Source of the DNA: Candidatus Obscuribacterales bacterium
GTDB taxonomy: Bacteria > Cyanobacteriota > Vampirovibrionia > Obscuribacterales > Obscuribacteraceae
Assembly: GCA_019744775.1 (NCBI GenBank)
Contig: JAIETZ010000003.1
Coordinates: 62,001-126,000 of the forward strand
Length of the DNA stretch: 64,000 nt
Direction: 5' to 3'
How positions within the stretch are numbered: the first letter of the stretch is position 1; every line of letters begins with the position of its first letter. Of the stretch, positions 1-8,882 are shown piece by piece. The translations under genes and the position numbers were made by a program. The notes beneath the pieces were generated by a model. That model was not told the DNA's origin. It did not search any database and saw only the letters and a program-made list of their open reading frames with translations.

Positions 1-1121
1 GGTTTGATCATGTACGGTGATATCCCGATGATCGTTGATGGTTTGTCGGTAAACAAAGAAATAAATTGTAGCGGCGTCAACTTATTTGTCTTGACTAATT
101 TCTCGAGAGTCAAAGGCAGCGCTGTTTCTAAACCAATGACACCGAATGGAGCTTTATCAAATGGCAATGACTTCTCCAGCTTTGTATGCGGAGCGTGATC
201 TGTTGCAATTGCATCAAGCGTTCCATTTACTAGTGCTTCAACTAGTGCCGTTTGATCAGCTTCCGTGCGCAAAGGCGGGTTCATCTTGAAAGAAGTATCG
301 TATTCTTTGATGTCGTCGGCCGACAGAGTTAAGTGATGCGGTGTCGTGTCGGCTGTTACTTTCAGTCCTTGCTTTTTCGCTTGAGCAATCAAGTCAACGG
401 ATATCGCAGTGGAAATATGTCCGAAGTGTAACGTGCCACCTGTCTGTCTAACAACTTCAATCTCGCGAGCGACACAAGCGGCTTCCGAGGCATAAGGAAT
501 TCCAGGTAAACCCAACGCAGTAGCTTGCGGCCCTTCGTGCATACAGCCGCCTGCTGTCAAATCGTGATCTTCTGCATGACTAATTATTGTACGGCCGGCT
601 AATTTGGCGTGCTCAAATGCGCGACGTAAAACACCCAAATTACTGACGGGCATGCCGTCATCGGAAAACGCTTGTACACCCATGCGTGCCAAATCAACCA
701 TTGGCGTTAATTCTTCACCCGCCATACCTTTAGTAACGGTGGCAACGGGATAAACTTTCACGCAAGCTTGCTCTTCGATTTTCTTCAGCAACAAAGTCAA
801 AATAGGCGCGCTGTCAATTGGTGGATCAGTATTGGCCATTGCCAAAACTTTAGTGTAGCCACCGGCAGCAGCAGATTTTGTCCCTGTGTGAATATCTTCT
901 TTGTCCGACTGTCCAAGATCGCGTAAGTGCGTATGAATATCAACGAAGCCAGGTGTCAACCAAAGATTTTTGCCATCGATTTGGCAGTCGCCATCCTCGA
1001 CTTTCAAGTTGGTGCCGTATCCAGCTATCAAGCCATCCTTGATGCGGACATCCATCACTTCTTGCTTTTTGTTGACGGGATCAATTACCAGAACCGACTT
1101 GATGAAAAGACTTTGTTGCAT
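1..1121 (-). CDS. pyrC: Dihydroorotase, 3'-truncated by window edge
   Basis: Cyclises N-carbamoyl-aspartate to dihydroorotate, third step of pyrimidine synthesis, cytosolic. My own translation of the minus strand from the ATG at 1119-1121 gives an open frame to the window edge (about 373 residues). It holds the amidohydrolase landmarks in order: the metal-binding DIHTHL motif, a HAEDHD segment, HFGHIST, and TDHAPH near the visible end. This is the allantoinase-like long dihydroorotase type. The start lies 4 bases after the pyrB stop, so the two are almost certainly cotranscribed. The last part of the protein is outside the window. Confidence 0.95.
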   Translation of the reverse strand, partial: MQQSLFIKSVLVIDPVNKKQEVMDVRIKDGLIAGYGTNLKVEDGDCQIDGKNLWLTPGFVDIHTHLRDLGQSDKEDIHTGTKSAAAGGYTKVLAMANTDPPIDSAPILTLLLKKIEEQACVKVYPVATVTKGMAGEELTPMVDLARMGVQAFSDDGMPVSNLGVLRRAFEHAKLAGRTIISHAEDHDLTAGGCMHEGPQATALGLPGIPYASEAACVAREIEVVRQTGGTLHFGHISTAISVDLIAQAKKQGLKVTADTTPHHLTLSADDIKEYDTSFKMNPPLRTEADQTALVEALVNGTLDAIATDHAPHTKLEKSLPFDKAPFGVIGLETALPLTLEKLVKTNKLTPLQFISLFTDKPSTIIGISPYMIK

Positions 1122-1125
1122 GTGG

Positions 1126-2148
1126 CTAGTTCCCATTTAGCAGTAAGTAAAAGACGGCCATGCGAATGGCAACACCATTTTTCACTTGAGTTTCAATCAA
1201 AGACAAATTCGGATCATCAGCCAGGTCGCTTGTGATTTCAATGCCGCGATTGAGCGGCCCTGGATGCATGACTTTTACTTTTGGTTTGGCGAGAGATAAG
1301 CATTTGTGGTCAATACGATAGAGCTTTTTATACTCACCGATGCTTGCCAGCAAGCCCTGCTTCTGTCTTTCCAATTGCAGGCGCAGAGCCATAATGAAGT
1401 CAGCATTCTTAATTGCCGGTTCAAGTTCATAGTGAACTTTCACGCCCAACTTATCCAGTCCGGCTGGTATTAAAGTCGCTGGTCCGGCAATGTGCACTTC
1501 GGCACCGAATTTTTGTAAAAGCCAAATGTTGGAACGGGCAACGCGGCTATGTGTGATGTCGCCGACGATGGCAACTTTAGCTCCTTTGAGTGAACCCAAA
1601 ACTTCAAGCATAGTGAAAGCATCGAGTAATCCCTGTGTCGGATGTCCATTCCAGCCGTCGCCGGCGTTCACAAAATGCAGTTGGTCGCCTAACTGTTGCG
1701 CGAGCTGATGACACGATCCGGATGAACTATGTCTTTGCACAATGCAGTCAATGTCCATTGAGGCAAGTGTGTGTGCTGTATCCAAAATGGTTTCACCCTT
1801 GGAGACAGACGAGCTGCCCACGTCGAAGTTGAGCACGGTTGCGCCGAGCGACTTCGCCGCCAACTCAAAGCTCGAACGCGTGCGGGTGGAATTCTCGTAA
1901 AAGACATTGGCGATAGTCTTTCCAGCAAGCACATCCATCGGTGGCAAGTGCTGGCTGCGGAATTTCTTGAACTCGGCAGCCAATGCCATAGCACAATCAA
2001 TTTCGGCATTGGTCAAGTCTTTGGTGTCCAGCAAATGCCTGCGAGCTTGCCAGCATTTACGACCGTCCAGGTGTTTGGACAGCAAGTCTTCAACGCGAGT
2101 CGTTTGATTTGAGTGAGGCATATGCGCTTTCATCCGTATCTCTGCCAT
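1126..2148 (-). CDS. pyrB: Aspartate carbamoyltransferase catalytic subunit
   Basis: Condenses carbamoyl phosphate with aspartate, the committed step of pyrimidine synthesis. The carbamoyl-phosphate loop FYENSTRTRSSFE and the C-terminal MHPGPLNRGIEI motif are both intact. The frame gives 340 residues, slightly longer than the usual 305-315, so initiation may be at an internal Met (MPHSN, about residue 10). No pyrI-like regulatory subunit is visible. It is followed after 4 bases by pyrC, forming a pyrB-pyrC operon; the upstream start region at about 2149-2278 is shared with the divergent murF operon. Confidence 0.96.
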   Translation of the reverse strand: MAEIRMKAHMPHSNQTTRVEDLLSKHLDGRKCWQARRHLLDTKDLTNAEIDCAMALAAEFKKFRSQHLPPMDVLAGKTIANVFYENSTRTRSSFELAAKSLGATVLNFDVGSSSVSKGETILDTAHTLASMDIDCIVQRHSSSGSCHQLAQQLGDQLHFVNAGDGWNGHPTQGLLDAFTMLEVLGSLKGAKVAIVGDITHSRVARSNIWLLQKFGAEVHIAGPATLIPAGLDKLGVKVHYELEPAIKNADFIMALRLQLERQKQGLLASIGEYKKLYRIDHKCLSLAKPKVKVMHPGPLNRGIEITSDLADDPNLSLIETQVKNGVAIRMAVFYLLLNGN

Positions 2149-2278
2149 TTTCGCATAAAGAAACCACCTTAAATACGCTTAAGAGTGTTAAGTTTCTGGT
2201 TGCCAACATGAAACAAGTCATATAACATTTTGCCTGGTGATCTACGTATGAGCTTGGCGTGCAACGGGGGATTTTCCA

Positions 2279-2449
2279 ATGTCTAGCGATAACGCCCAGG
2301 TATCCAGTAAGACCAGCTACGCTTCTCGCCTTTTTGATCGGGTAATGACCGAGCGTAAAAAAGAAGCCGAGAAAAACCCACTAGGTGAAGTCGGCAAGTT
2401 TGCTCAAAGTCAAACTTCAAAAGAGCCGGCAGGAGCTCCGCAGAATTGA
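2279..2449 (+). CDS. Small 56-residue protein coupled to murF
   Basis: Function unknown. An ATG at 2279 follows a purine-rich GGGGGA about 8 bases upstream and opens a 56-codon frame ending in TGA at 2447-2449. The product is hydrophilic, rich in Ser, Lys, Glu and Gln, starts MSSDNAQVSSKTSYASRLFD, and has no signal peptide or membrane segment. Its stop overlaps the TTG start of murF (TTGA), the same coupling used by murF with its downstream gene, which argues that it is translated and may set murF translation. It could instead be a non-functional leader ORF. Confidence 0.6.
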   Translation: MSSDNAQVSSKTSYASRLFDRVMTERKKEAEKNPLGEVGKFAQSQTSKEPAGAPQN

Positions 2450-3828
2450 CCGCCAAATTCGGCATTGACGAAATTCTAGAAATCACGAAAGGCCGGTTGG
2501 CTCAAGGGCTCTCTCCAGACCCCGACAAGCTAGCCGGCATTTCTACGGATACGCGCAACTTAGGCGGCGGACAGTGGTATCTCGCTCTTTCCGGCGAACG
2601 CTTCGACGGTCACGACTTTCTAGGCGACGCGTACTCGGCAGGCGCAACGGGCGCCATCGTCGCCAATCGACAGCATTACTCAATCGGCAACGAGCAATTT
2701 CCCCTCATCGCAGTCGATGACACGTTGCTCGCCTACCACGCACTGGCCAACGAATGGCGAAGGCGCGTCAATCCGAAAGTCGTGGCGATTACCGGCTCGT
2801 CTGGTAAGACCACAACCAAGGAAATGGTCGCTGCGGTTTTTGGAACCAACTTACTAACTCACAAATCACAAGCAAACGAGAATAACGAGATAGGTCTGGC
2901 GAAGACCATTCTTTCCATGCCAGCGGAAACGCAAGTGTTGGTATTGGAATTAGCTATGCGCGGACTTGGCGAAATTGATCTTTTGGCACGGACGTCTGAA
3001 CCGGATGTCGGCATCATCGTCAATGTCGGCTCCGCTCACTTGGGTCGTTTGCAGACTCTGGAAAATATCATTCGCGCTAAGTGTGAGCTTTTGGAAAATC
3101 TTGATCCGTCGACGTGTGTTGCTATTTTGGGACATGATGACGCTGGACTGCTTGCGCGCGCTAAGCAAGTCTTTAGAGGCAAGACAATTGTTTGCCGGAG
3201 TGAGTCGGTAAAAGAAGTTGCCGTTGATGAAGAAGGTACTTTATTCGAAGTTGACGAGGCAACGCTGGCGAATGTTCAATTTGCTGTTCGCGCACATGGA
3301 CAATCGCACTTGCAAGACGCCTGGTGTGCAGTACTTGCCGGCTCAGTTTGTGGACTATCCGCCGAGCAAATTGTAAAAGGCTTGGGCGAGTACATGCCTG
3401 TTGCCGGTCGTGGAAATCGTCTCATTGGCTTTGCCGGATCACTAATTATCGACGAAACATACAACGCGAATCCTGACTCCGTTATGGTGGCGGTGAATGC
3501 CTTCCTCAACAAGCAAGCTTATTCTCAAGAAAGTAAATATGTAGTATTAGGTGAACTTGCAGAACTTGGCGACACATGCAATGACCTTCACCAACAACTG
3601 GGCAAGTGGCTTAAAAACAAAGATCTCAAAGCACTAGTTACTATAGGCAAAGTCGCTCGCCACATAGCCGAAGGCGCGCAAGGCGCATCTTTTGAAGTTG
3701 TCCCATGCGCAGATCAATTAGAAGCAGAAGTGTTATTGAAGAAGCGTCTAGGTAAGGACTCGGCTGTATTAATTAAGGCATCGCACAGCGCCCGGTTGGA
3801 TAAACTTGTGTCATCATTGAGTAAGTGA
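2446..3828 (+). CDS. murF: UDP-N-acetylmuramoyl-tripeptide--D-alanyl-D-alanine ligase
   Basis: Adds D-Ala-D-Ala to UDP-MurNAc-tripeptide, the last cytoplasmic step in making the peptidoglycan monomer. The 460-residue product has the Mur ligase P-loop ITGSSGKTTTKEM at about 115-127, the central NEN/IGLAKTIL region, and the C-terminal ligase part with DETYNANPDS. The start is TTG at 2446, overlapping the upstream 56-residue ORF by 4 bases, with AGGAG about 10 bases before it. The stop overlaps the GTG of the next gene, so the three are one coupled unit. Confidence 0.95.
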   Translation: MTAKFGIDEILEITKGRLAQGLSPDPDKLAGISTDTRNLGGGQWYLALSGERFDGHDFLGDAYSAGATGAIVANRQHYSIGNEQFPLIAVDDTLLAYHALANEWRRRVNPKVVAITGSSGKTTTKEMVAAVFGTNLLTHKSQANENNEIGLAKTILSMPAETQVLVLELAMRGLGEIDLLARTSEPDVGIIVNVGSAHLGRLQTLENIIRAKCELLENLDPSTCVAILGHDDAGLLARAKQVFRGKTIVCRSESVKEVAVDEEGTLFEVDEATLANVQFAVRAHGQSHLQDAWCAVLAGSVCGLSAEQIVKGLGEYMPVAGRGNRLIGFAGSLIIDETYNANPDSVMVAVNAFLNKQAYSQESKYVVLGELAELGDTCNDLHQQLGKWLKNKDLKALVTIGKVARHIAEGAQGASFEVVPCADQLEAEVLLKKRLGKDSAVLIKASHSARLDKLVSSLSK

Positions 3829-5405
3829 GTCGGCAAGAAAGAGCTTTTTGGTATTTATTGACTGGCGCAATTGCGACTGCCGTATTGGCATGTATTCCAT
3901 TCCTGCCATGGCAGAACTCGATTGAGTGGGATCCTTGGAATGTGAATCAGAATATGAGGTTCCTTCCAGTATTGTGTTTTCCTTTGGCGATTATTTTGGT
4001 GAGTTTGCTTAGACTAAGGTTAGTCAAAGCAAACTCACTGGAGTTTGTCATAGTCTCATTTGTTTGCTATCAGGTTCTGACTTTTACTGGGTTATTGTGT
4101 GTGCTGTTTGGAGTGGAACCATTTATATGGGTTGCGGCTCGTGGTGCTTCACTGGGAATGTCGAGCGTAAGTTTCGTTTTTCAAGTTCTAGCGCTAATAT
4201 GGGCTGTCGCTGTTGTGGCTGCCATAAGTGCGGTGAATAAGTGGAAATTTCCTCCTACTACTGGCAAGCGTCGATTTATAGCTTTATGTGCAGTGACATT
4301 TTTGTTAGGTCTGGTATTCAATTTCATATGGTTTGTCCTTCCGCCATATGAGGAAATCAACGATTATTTTGGAAATATGGCCGACTGGCACATTATGCAA
4401 AATTATGAATATGCGAAAACCAAGGCAGGCTTTAAGAATAGTGGACCAGATTCGCCAAATTATGTAAATCAATGCATGTCCATGATGTGGGTGACTAATA
4501 GGCTTGCTTATAGAGAACCAAGCAAAATTGCAGAGGTAAGGACAATAGGCAAAATAGCTCTGGAGAAGTGTACGAAGCCTGCAGACAGAGAAAAAATTTA
4601 CGATACACTCTCCTACTGTGATAGAGAAAATGCTCTTGAATATAGAGCCAAACAATTGACTGTTTTGGAAGGTCTTGGAAAAGAAAAGGACTGGGCGAGG
4701 GCTTGTTGCCTAGAACAGATTGGGGAACTGCAAGTCCCTCTTAACAGGAGTAAAGCTATTGAATACTTTACGAAAGCGGCAGATTTACGAAAGCAAATTG
4801 GGAAGCAGCCCGAATCAGTACTGTGGACTGCTGGACTGGCATTCAAAAGAAATGGTAATTATGAGGAGGCAGAGAAATATTTCACAAGATTGAGCTTGGT
4901 TCCACTGAATGAGCATAATCGCGGAATCAAGCGGTATGGCAATCTTAATTTAGCAGAGTGTTTCTATAGGAAAGGGAAAATCGCTAGTGCCAGTCCTTAT
5001 ATGGAAAAGTATTTTGAAGAAAACGATTTTTATGATTCAGATTCAAATAACATTTTAGAAATGGCGCATAACCCGGCTATCGTCAATTCGTGGCCTAGGA
5101 TAGGTCGGCTGAGAGTAGCTAAAACAATGGTGTACAGAGATCGTTTTCAGCAAGCCTATCCATTGTTTTTGCAACTTTATTCCACTGCGCCGAACAACCA
5201 ATTAGGAGAAGTCGAAAGACACATATGCGCCGAAGGAATTGGTTTAAGTCTATACGGCTTGGGTAGATTATCTGAGGCAATTCCGTACTTTAAGGAAGCT
5301 GAAGCTACAATGCCTAAATCGAGACAGACAAGTCCATATTCAGAGTTCTCGGACTTTTTGCAAACTTATGCCGAATTGAAGCGAAAGGTTAAGTCAAGCA
5401 ATTGA
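3825..5405 (+). CDS. Membrane protein with C-terminal TPR-like repeats
   Basis: No named family recognised. The GTG start overlaps the murF stop (GTGA). Of 526 residues, the first about 180 hold four or five hydrophobic segments (first about 8-27, last about 150-170). The rest is a helical repeat region with TPR-like features, for example pairs such as YEEAEKYFTRL and LSEAIPYFKEAE. This suggests a membrane-anchored scaffold. Tight coupling to murF hints at an envelope role, but that is inference. Codon use looks more AT-rich than in murF. Confidence 0.75.
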   Translation: MSRQERAFWYLLTGAIATAVLACIPFLPWQNSIEWDPWNVNQNMRFLPVLCFPLAIILVSLLRLRLVKANSLEFVIVSFVCYQVLTFTGLLCVLFGVEPFIWVAARGASLGMSSVSFVFQVLALIWAVAVVAAISAVNKWKFPPTTGKRRFIALCAVTFLLGLVFNFIWFVLPPYEEINDYFGNMADWHIMQNYEYAKTKAGFKNSGPDSPNYVNQCMSMMWVTNRLAYREPSKIAEVRTIGKIALEKCTKPADREKIYDTLSYCDRENALEYRAKQLTVLEGLGKEKDWARACCLEQIGELQVPLNRSKAIEYFTKAADLRKQIGKQPESVLWTAGLAFKRNGNYEEAEKYFTRLSLVPLNEHNRGIKRYGNLNLAECFYRKGKIASASPYMEKYFEENDFYDSDSNNILEMAHNPAIVNSWPRIGRLRVAKTMVYRDRFQQAYPLFLQLYSTAPNNQLGEVERHICAEGIGLSLYGLGRLSEAIPYFKEAEATMPKSRQTSPYSEFSDFLQTYAELKRKVKSSN

Positions 5406-5419
5406 TTGAGGCGAATGTT

Positions 5420-5836
5420 TCAGTCTATAAAAGCATCTATCGACATTTTGAAATAATCTGAAAGCCGTCGCGCCTGTGCTTTGCTTATTCGTCTGTGACC
5501 ACTCAGTATTTCAGATAGATTCGATTTTGAAGAAAATAGATGTGCGAGATCGGCTTGTTTTAAGTTGTTGATTTCCATTAGGTCCCTGAGTGTTTCCAAA
5601 GGACTGAGCTTTTTGATCGGATAGTGTATTTTTTCATAGCTAATAACAAGGCTAGTGAGCACATCGAAGTATTCTTCTTCCTCTTGTGTGAGATTTCCTG
5701 CACGTCTTCGATCGAACAGGTGTTCGATTACTTTGTAGGCTTCTTTTAAGTGCTTTGTATTTTTTATAGGTGCTAGAGGAAACTGTTTGATTAGTCTTAT
5801 ATACTCGCTTGTCGCACTAGACTTAAGTGTTTTCAT
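5420..5836 (-). CDS. higA: HigA-type antitoxin with HTH domain
   Basis: Antitoxin and likely autorepressor of the adjacent HigB-like toxin. An N-terminal helical region is followed by a C-terminal XRE/Cro helix-turn-helix (LRDLMEINNLKQADLAHLFS, then the recognition helix region SNLSEILSGHRRIS), the COG5499 arrangement. I chose the ATG at 5834-5836 (MKTLKSS, 138 residues), which overlaps the toxin stop by 14 bases; an earlier Met at 5863 would give 147 residues. Toxin-before-antitoxin order is typical of hig modules. It ends 14 bases from the convergent TPR membrane gene. Confidence 0.85.
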   Translation of the reverse strand: MKTLKSSATSEYIRLIKQFPLAPIKNTKHLKEAYKVIEHLFDRRRAGNLTQEEEEYFDVLTSLVISYEKIHYPIKKLSPLETLRDLMEINNLKQADLAHLFSSKSNLSEILSGHRRISKAQARRLSDYFKMSIDAFID

Positions 5837-6125
5837 ATCGCTTTTTCCATTTGTTTTCAGCATATTCCTGATGAGTTAGAACTTTGTATATGTATACGGC
5901 TTGTTTTTCGTAGGCAATGTCTGCGATGAGTCTAAACTTGTTGCCACCAATATCGAAAATTACTGCTCCGCGATAATAGTCTGCGGAACGGAATGTTTCT
6001 TTGAGCTCGGCGAAGTTAGCCCACTTTGCTTTTTCCGCAAAAGACAACCATCGTTTGAGTGGAGCTTCTGCATGTGTATGACTAGTTGCAAATTCAGTTA
6101 GCGTTTCCGCTCCGAAGATCTCCAT
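5823..6125 (-). CDS. higB: HigB-family mRNA interferase toxin
   Basis: 100 residues, the normal size for the HigB/COG4680 branch of RelE-like ribosome-dependent mRNA endonucleases. Visible family features are the N-terminal amphipathic segment, RSADYYRGAVIFDIGGNKFRLIADI in the central sheet, and the final strand VYIYKVLTHQEY. It is the first gene of the module, directly downstream of a promoter that contains palindromic operators, and it overlaps higA. No damage to the frame is seen, so the module looks intact. Confidence 0.88.
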   Translation of the reverse strand: MEIFGAETLTEFATSHTHAEAPLKRWLSFAEKAKWANFAELKETFRSADYYRGAVIFDIGGNKFRLIADIAYEKQAVYIYKVLTHQEYAENKWKKRYENT

Positions 6126-6139
6126 AAAGGTACCTTCAA

Positions 6140-6175
6140 TCCAATATTCTCAAAATGAGAACATTTTGTCAAGTG
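6140..6175 (-). promoter_or_regulatory. higBA promoter with overlapping palindromic operators
   Basis: Read on the minus strand, a consensus TTGACA (plus 6168-6173) is followed 17-18 bases later by a weak GAATAT/AATATT -10. The spacer and -10 contain two nested inverted repeats: TTCTC-AAAAT-GAGAA (6147-6161) and CAAAATG-AGAA-CATTTTG (6151-6168). The placement inside the promoter fits autorepression by HigA. Confidence 0.65.
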
Positions 6176-6245
6176 TGAGTGTGATTCCTACCTCTAATAC
6201 GGAAAAGAGGCGAAAAAGTTCACAGTCAAGTGATTAATTCGGTAA

Positions 6246-6833
6246 TTACTTCTTCTTGGTCTTATTCTTATCGTCGTGATTAGCGCAGCAGCCGCCTGGT
6301 TCGCCGGGTTCGGGCTTTTTGTTCATGATGAGTGGGCGACGCATCGGATCTTTTTCGCGATCGGCAGTTACTTTTGCTTCTGCAGCGGTATCAGCTTTGT
6401 ACAAGCGAGATGCTTTGTATTTTTTGAGTTTGTCTGTTTCTGTTTGGAATGGATATTTGTCGGAAAACATTTGATCAACTTTTTGCTGAATCTCAGCAAT
6501 TGATTTTCCTTCGCGCTTCATCGTTAATGCTTGCATTGCCTCTTCAACGCAAATGTGGCAATCAACTCCGTGATAGCCTTCGAAGCAATCGAGTAAGCGA
6601 CCGTGACCGTCGGTTATATCGCATCCGCAGTAACAGAATAATTTGGAAATTGTTTCCGGAGCCAGCTTGGCGGCCATGTATCCCATTTGTGCAGCGCCGA
6701 AGAATTGTTCAGGCGGCAATACATGGTAAGTCTCTTGAACGGCTGCCGTCTTGGGTGGCTGGGCGTTAACTTGTCCGCTGACGAAAGCCAGGGCGAGCAC
6801 TAGGGGCAAGATTTGGGCAAAACGTGAGTTCAT
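6246..6833 (-). CDS. Secreted PCYCGC-motif protein
   Basis: Resembles the PCYCGC-motif family of exported proteins of unknown function. From the ATG at 6831-6833 (CGGAG 6 bases upstream) it is about 195 residues with a signal peptide ending near VSGQVNAQ. The mature part carries FCYCGCDITDGHG followed by LLDCFEGYHGVDCHIC, a Cys/His pattern expected to bind metal or form disulphides. The C-terminus is Lys-rich with a GGCCANHDD segment. Here Phe replaces Pro in the PCYCGC signature. It lies alone between higBA and mnmG, so the context gives no further clue. Confidence 0.78.
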   Translation of the reverse strand: MNSRFAQILPLVLALAFVSGQVNAQPPKTAAVQETYHVLPPEQFFGAAQMGYMAAKLAPETISKLFCYCGCDITDGHGRLLDCFEGYHGVDCHICVEEAMQALTMKREGKSIAEIQQKVDQMFSDKYPFQTETDKLKKYKASRLYKADTAAEAKVTADREKDPMRRPLIMNKKPEPGEPGGCCANHDDKNKTKKK

Positions 6834-6983
6834 GGAGACTCCGGATGATGATATTCGTTTCACTAAAACTAGTTGTAGCAAATCTATGTAGTGGAGGTCA
6901 AATTCCCTGGCGGGAATGCCCCGGATTTGCTACTATTTGCAATCCACTTGGCTAGTTCCGAGTTGGCTAGTCCCGAGGCTCTT

Positions 6984-8882
6984 ATGGCGTCTAATGTTTT
7001 TGACTACGATGTAATTGTCATCGGCGGCGGCCATGCCGGCGTTGAAGCCGCCAATGCGTCCGCCAAATTGGGCGTAAAGACGCTGCTTTTAGCCGTCAAT
7101 TTGGACACAATAGGCGCCATGCCCTGCAACCCAGCCGTTGGCGGGCCAGGCAAGTCGCAGCTGGTCAAGGAAGTCGATGCGCTGGGCGGTATTATGGGCA
7201 TTGCAGCTGATGCCACGTATTTACAGATGCGCATGCTCAACTTGAGTCGCGGTCCAGCTGTGCAGTCGTTGCGCGCGCAGTCTGATAAGCGCGAATACAG
7301 CACTTGGATGAAGGCTTACATGGAGTCTTTGCCCAACTTGACCATCAAGCAGGGCATGGTCACGAAATTTTTGATTGAAGATGGAAAAGCTGCCGGAGTC
7401 GAACTTCAATTTGGCGAACGCGTAAATGCAAAGGCGCTTGTTTTATGTGCCGGTACTTTTCTTGAAGGAACAATCTGGATTGGCAAACAAACTCAGTCTG
7501 CCGGTCGTGCCGGAGAGTTCGCATCAATTGGTTTGTCGGCGAGTCTGAAAGCATTAGGCTTCACGATGGACCGCCTGAAGACTGGTACGCCGCCGCGTAT
7601 CGATGGACGCACAATTGACTACACTAATTTGCCGATTGTGCCTGGTGATGAAAACCACGCGTTCTTTTCTTTCTTGGACAACAGACCTGAGCGTGAACAA
7701 TTGCCGTGTCACCAAACACGCACGACAGAAAAGACTCACGAGGTTATTCGCAACAACTTAGGCGAGTCGCCCATGTATTCGGGAATGATTCATGGCGTCG
7801 GTCCGCGTTACTGTCCGTCCATTGAAGACAAGGTTGTGCGCTTTGCGGACAAAGAAAGCCATTCTTTCTTTTTGGAACCAGAAGGCAGATCGACATTTGA
7901 AGTGTATTTGCAAGGCTGTTCAACGAGCTTACCCATTCATGTCCAGCACGAGATAGTCAAATCTTTGCCCGGACTAGAAAACGCCACAATTATTCGTCCG
8001 GCTTATGCTGTTGAATATGACTACTTGCCGGCTATTCAGTTTAATCACACATTGATGTCGAAAGACATGCCGGGATTCTTTGCTGCCGGTCAGATGCTCG
8101 GCACGAGTGGCTATGAAGAAGCCGCCGCGCAAGGACTAATTGCTGGTATCAACGCGGCGTTGTATGTACATGGCGGCAATGAGTTTGTATTGAGTCGTGC
8201 ATCGAGTTATACAGGCACTCTCATCGATGATTTGGTTAGTAAGGAAATTGGCGAGCCGTATCGCATGATGACGTCACGTTCGGAATATCGCTTGTTGTTG
8301 CGTCAAGATAACGCAGATACGCGCCTTACACCATTTGGTCGTGAGATTGGTCTCGTCGATGATTATCGTTGGAATCTCTATCAGAAGAAGCAAGAAGAAG
8401 TTGCTGCCGAGCACAAGCGTCTACAAACAACGCGCGTGCATCCGAGTGCCGAATGGCAAGCGGCTCTTAGAGAATTCGATGAAGAGCTGAGACAGCCAGT
8501 GTTATTGGAAGAGCTGCTTAGACGCCCACGCGTGCCTTATTCCGTAATTGAAAAAATGGCTCCTGCCGTCGATGGCGGCAAATTCGCCTGGTCGCTTGAA
8601 ATAGAGACGGAAGTCAAATATGCAGGCTACATCGAGAGACAAAAAGCGCAAGTAAAACAAGCTGAGCGTTTGGACAATGTTAAATTGCCAACTGACTTTG
8701 ATTACATGAACATGGAAAATCTAGCCAAAGAAGCTCGCGAAAAACTAACACGCATCAAGCCGCTGACACTCGGACAAGCCTCGCGCATTGGCGGTATTAC
8801 ACCGGCAGATGTATCCGTGCTGCTCGTATTTATAGAAGCCCGCCGCCGTGCCGGACAAGCTCCAGAGTTGGCGACTGTCTAA
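6984..8882 (+). CDS. mnmG: tRNA uridine-5-carboxymethylaminomethyl synthesis enzyme MnmG
   Basis: FAD-dependent partner of MnmE that installs the cmnm5 group on U34 of tRNAs. The FAD-binding VIVIGGGHAGVEAA motif lies just after the start, with the conserved CNPAVGGPGKS loop, the TGTPPRIDGRTIDY region and the MMTSRSEYRLLLRQDNAD signature of GidA proteins. The frame is open from 6891, but the ATG at 6984 (MASNVFDYD, GAGG 6 bases before) gives the usual N-terminus and 632 residues. The stop overlaps the start of csaA by one base. Confidence 0.96.
   Translation: MASNVFDYDVIVIGGGHAGVEAANASAKLGVKTLLLAVNLDTIGAMPCNPAVGGPGKSQLVKEVDALGGIMGIAADATYLQMRMLNLSRGPAVQSLRAQSDKREYSTWMKAYMESLPNLTIKQGMVTKFLIEDGKAAGVELQFGERVNAKALVLCAGTFLEGTIWIGKQTQSAGRAGEFASIGLSASLKALGFTMDRLKTGTPPRIDGRTIDYTNLPIVPGDENHAFFSFLDNRPEREQLPCHQTRTTEKTHEVIRNNLGESPMYSGMIHGVGPRYCPSIEDKVVRFADKESHSFFLEPEGRSTFEVYLQGCSTSLPIHVQHEIVKSLPGLENATIIRPAYAVEYDYLPAIQFNHTLMSKDMPGFFAAGQMLGTSGYEEAAAQGLIAGINAALYVHGGNEFVLSRASSYTGTLIDDLVSKEIGEPYRMMTSRSEYRLLLRQDNADTRLTPFGREIGLVDDYRWNLYQKKQEEVAAEHKRLQTTRVHPSAEWQAALREFDEELRQPVLLEELLRRPRVPYSVIEKMAPAVDGGKFAWSLEIETEVKYAGYIERQKAQVKQAERLDNVKLPTDFDYMNMENLAKEAREKLTRIKPLTLGQASRIGGITPADVSVLLVFIEARRRAGQAPELATV

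Noticed and set aside
1490-2112. Several 60-113 codon plus-strand frames inside pyrB
   Set aside because: They are antisense shadows of pyrB and lack ribosome sites or domains.
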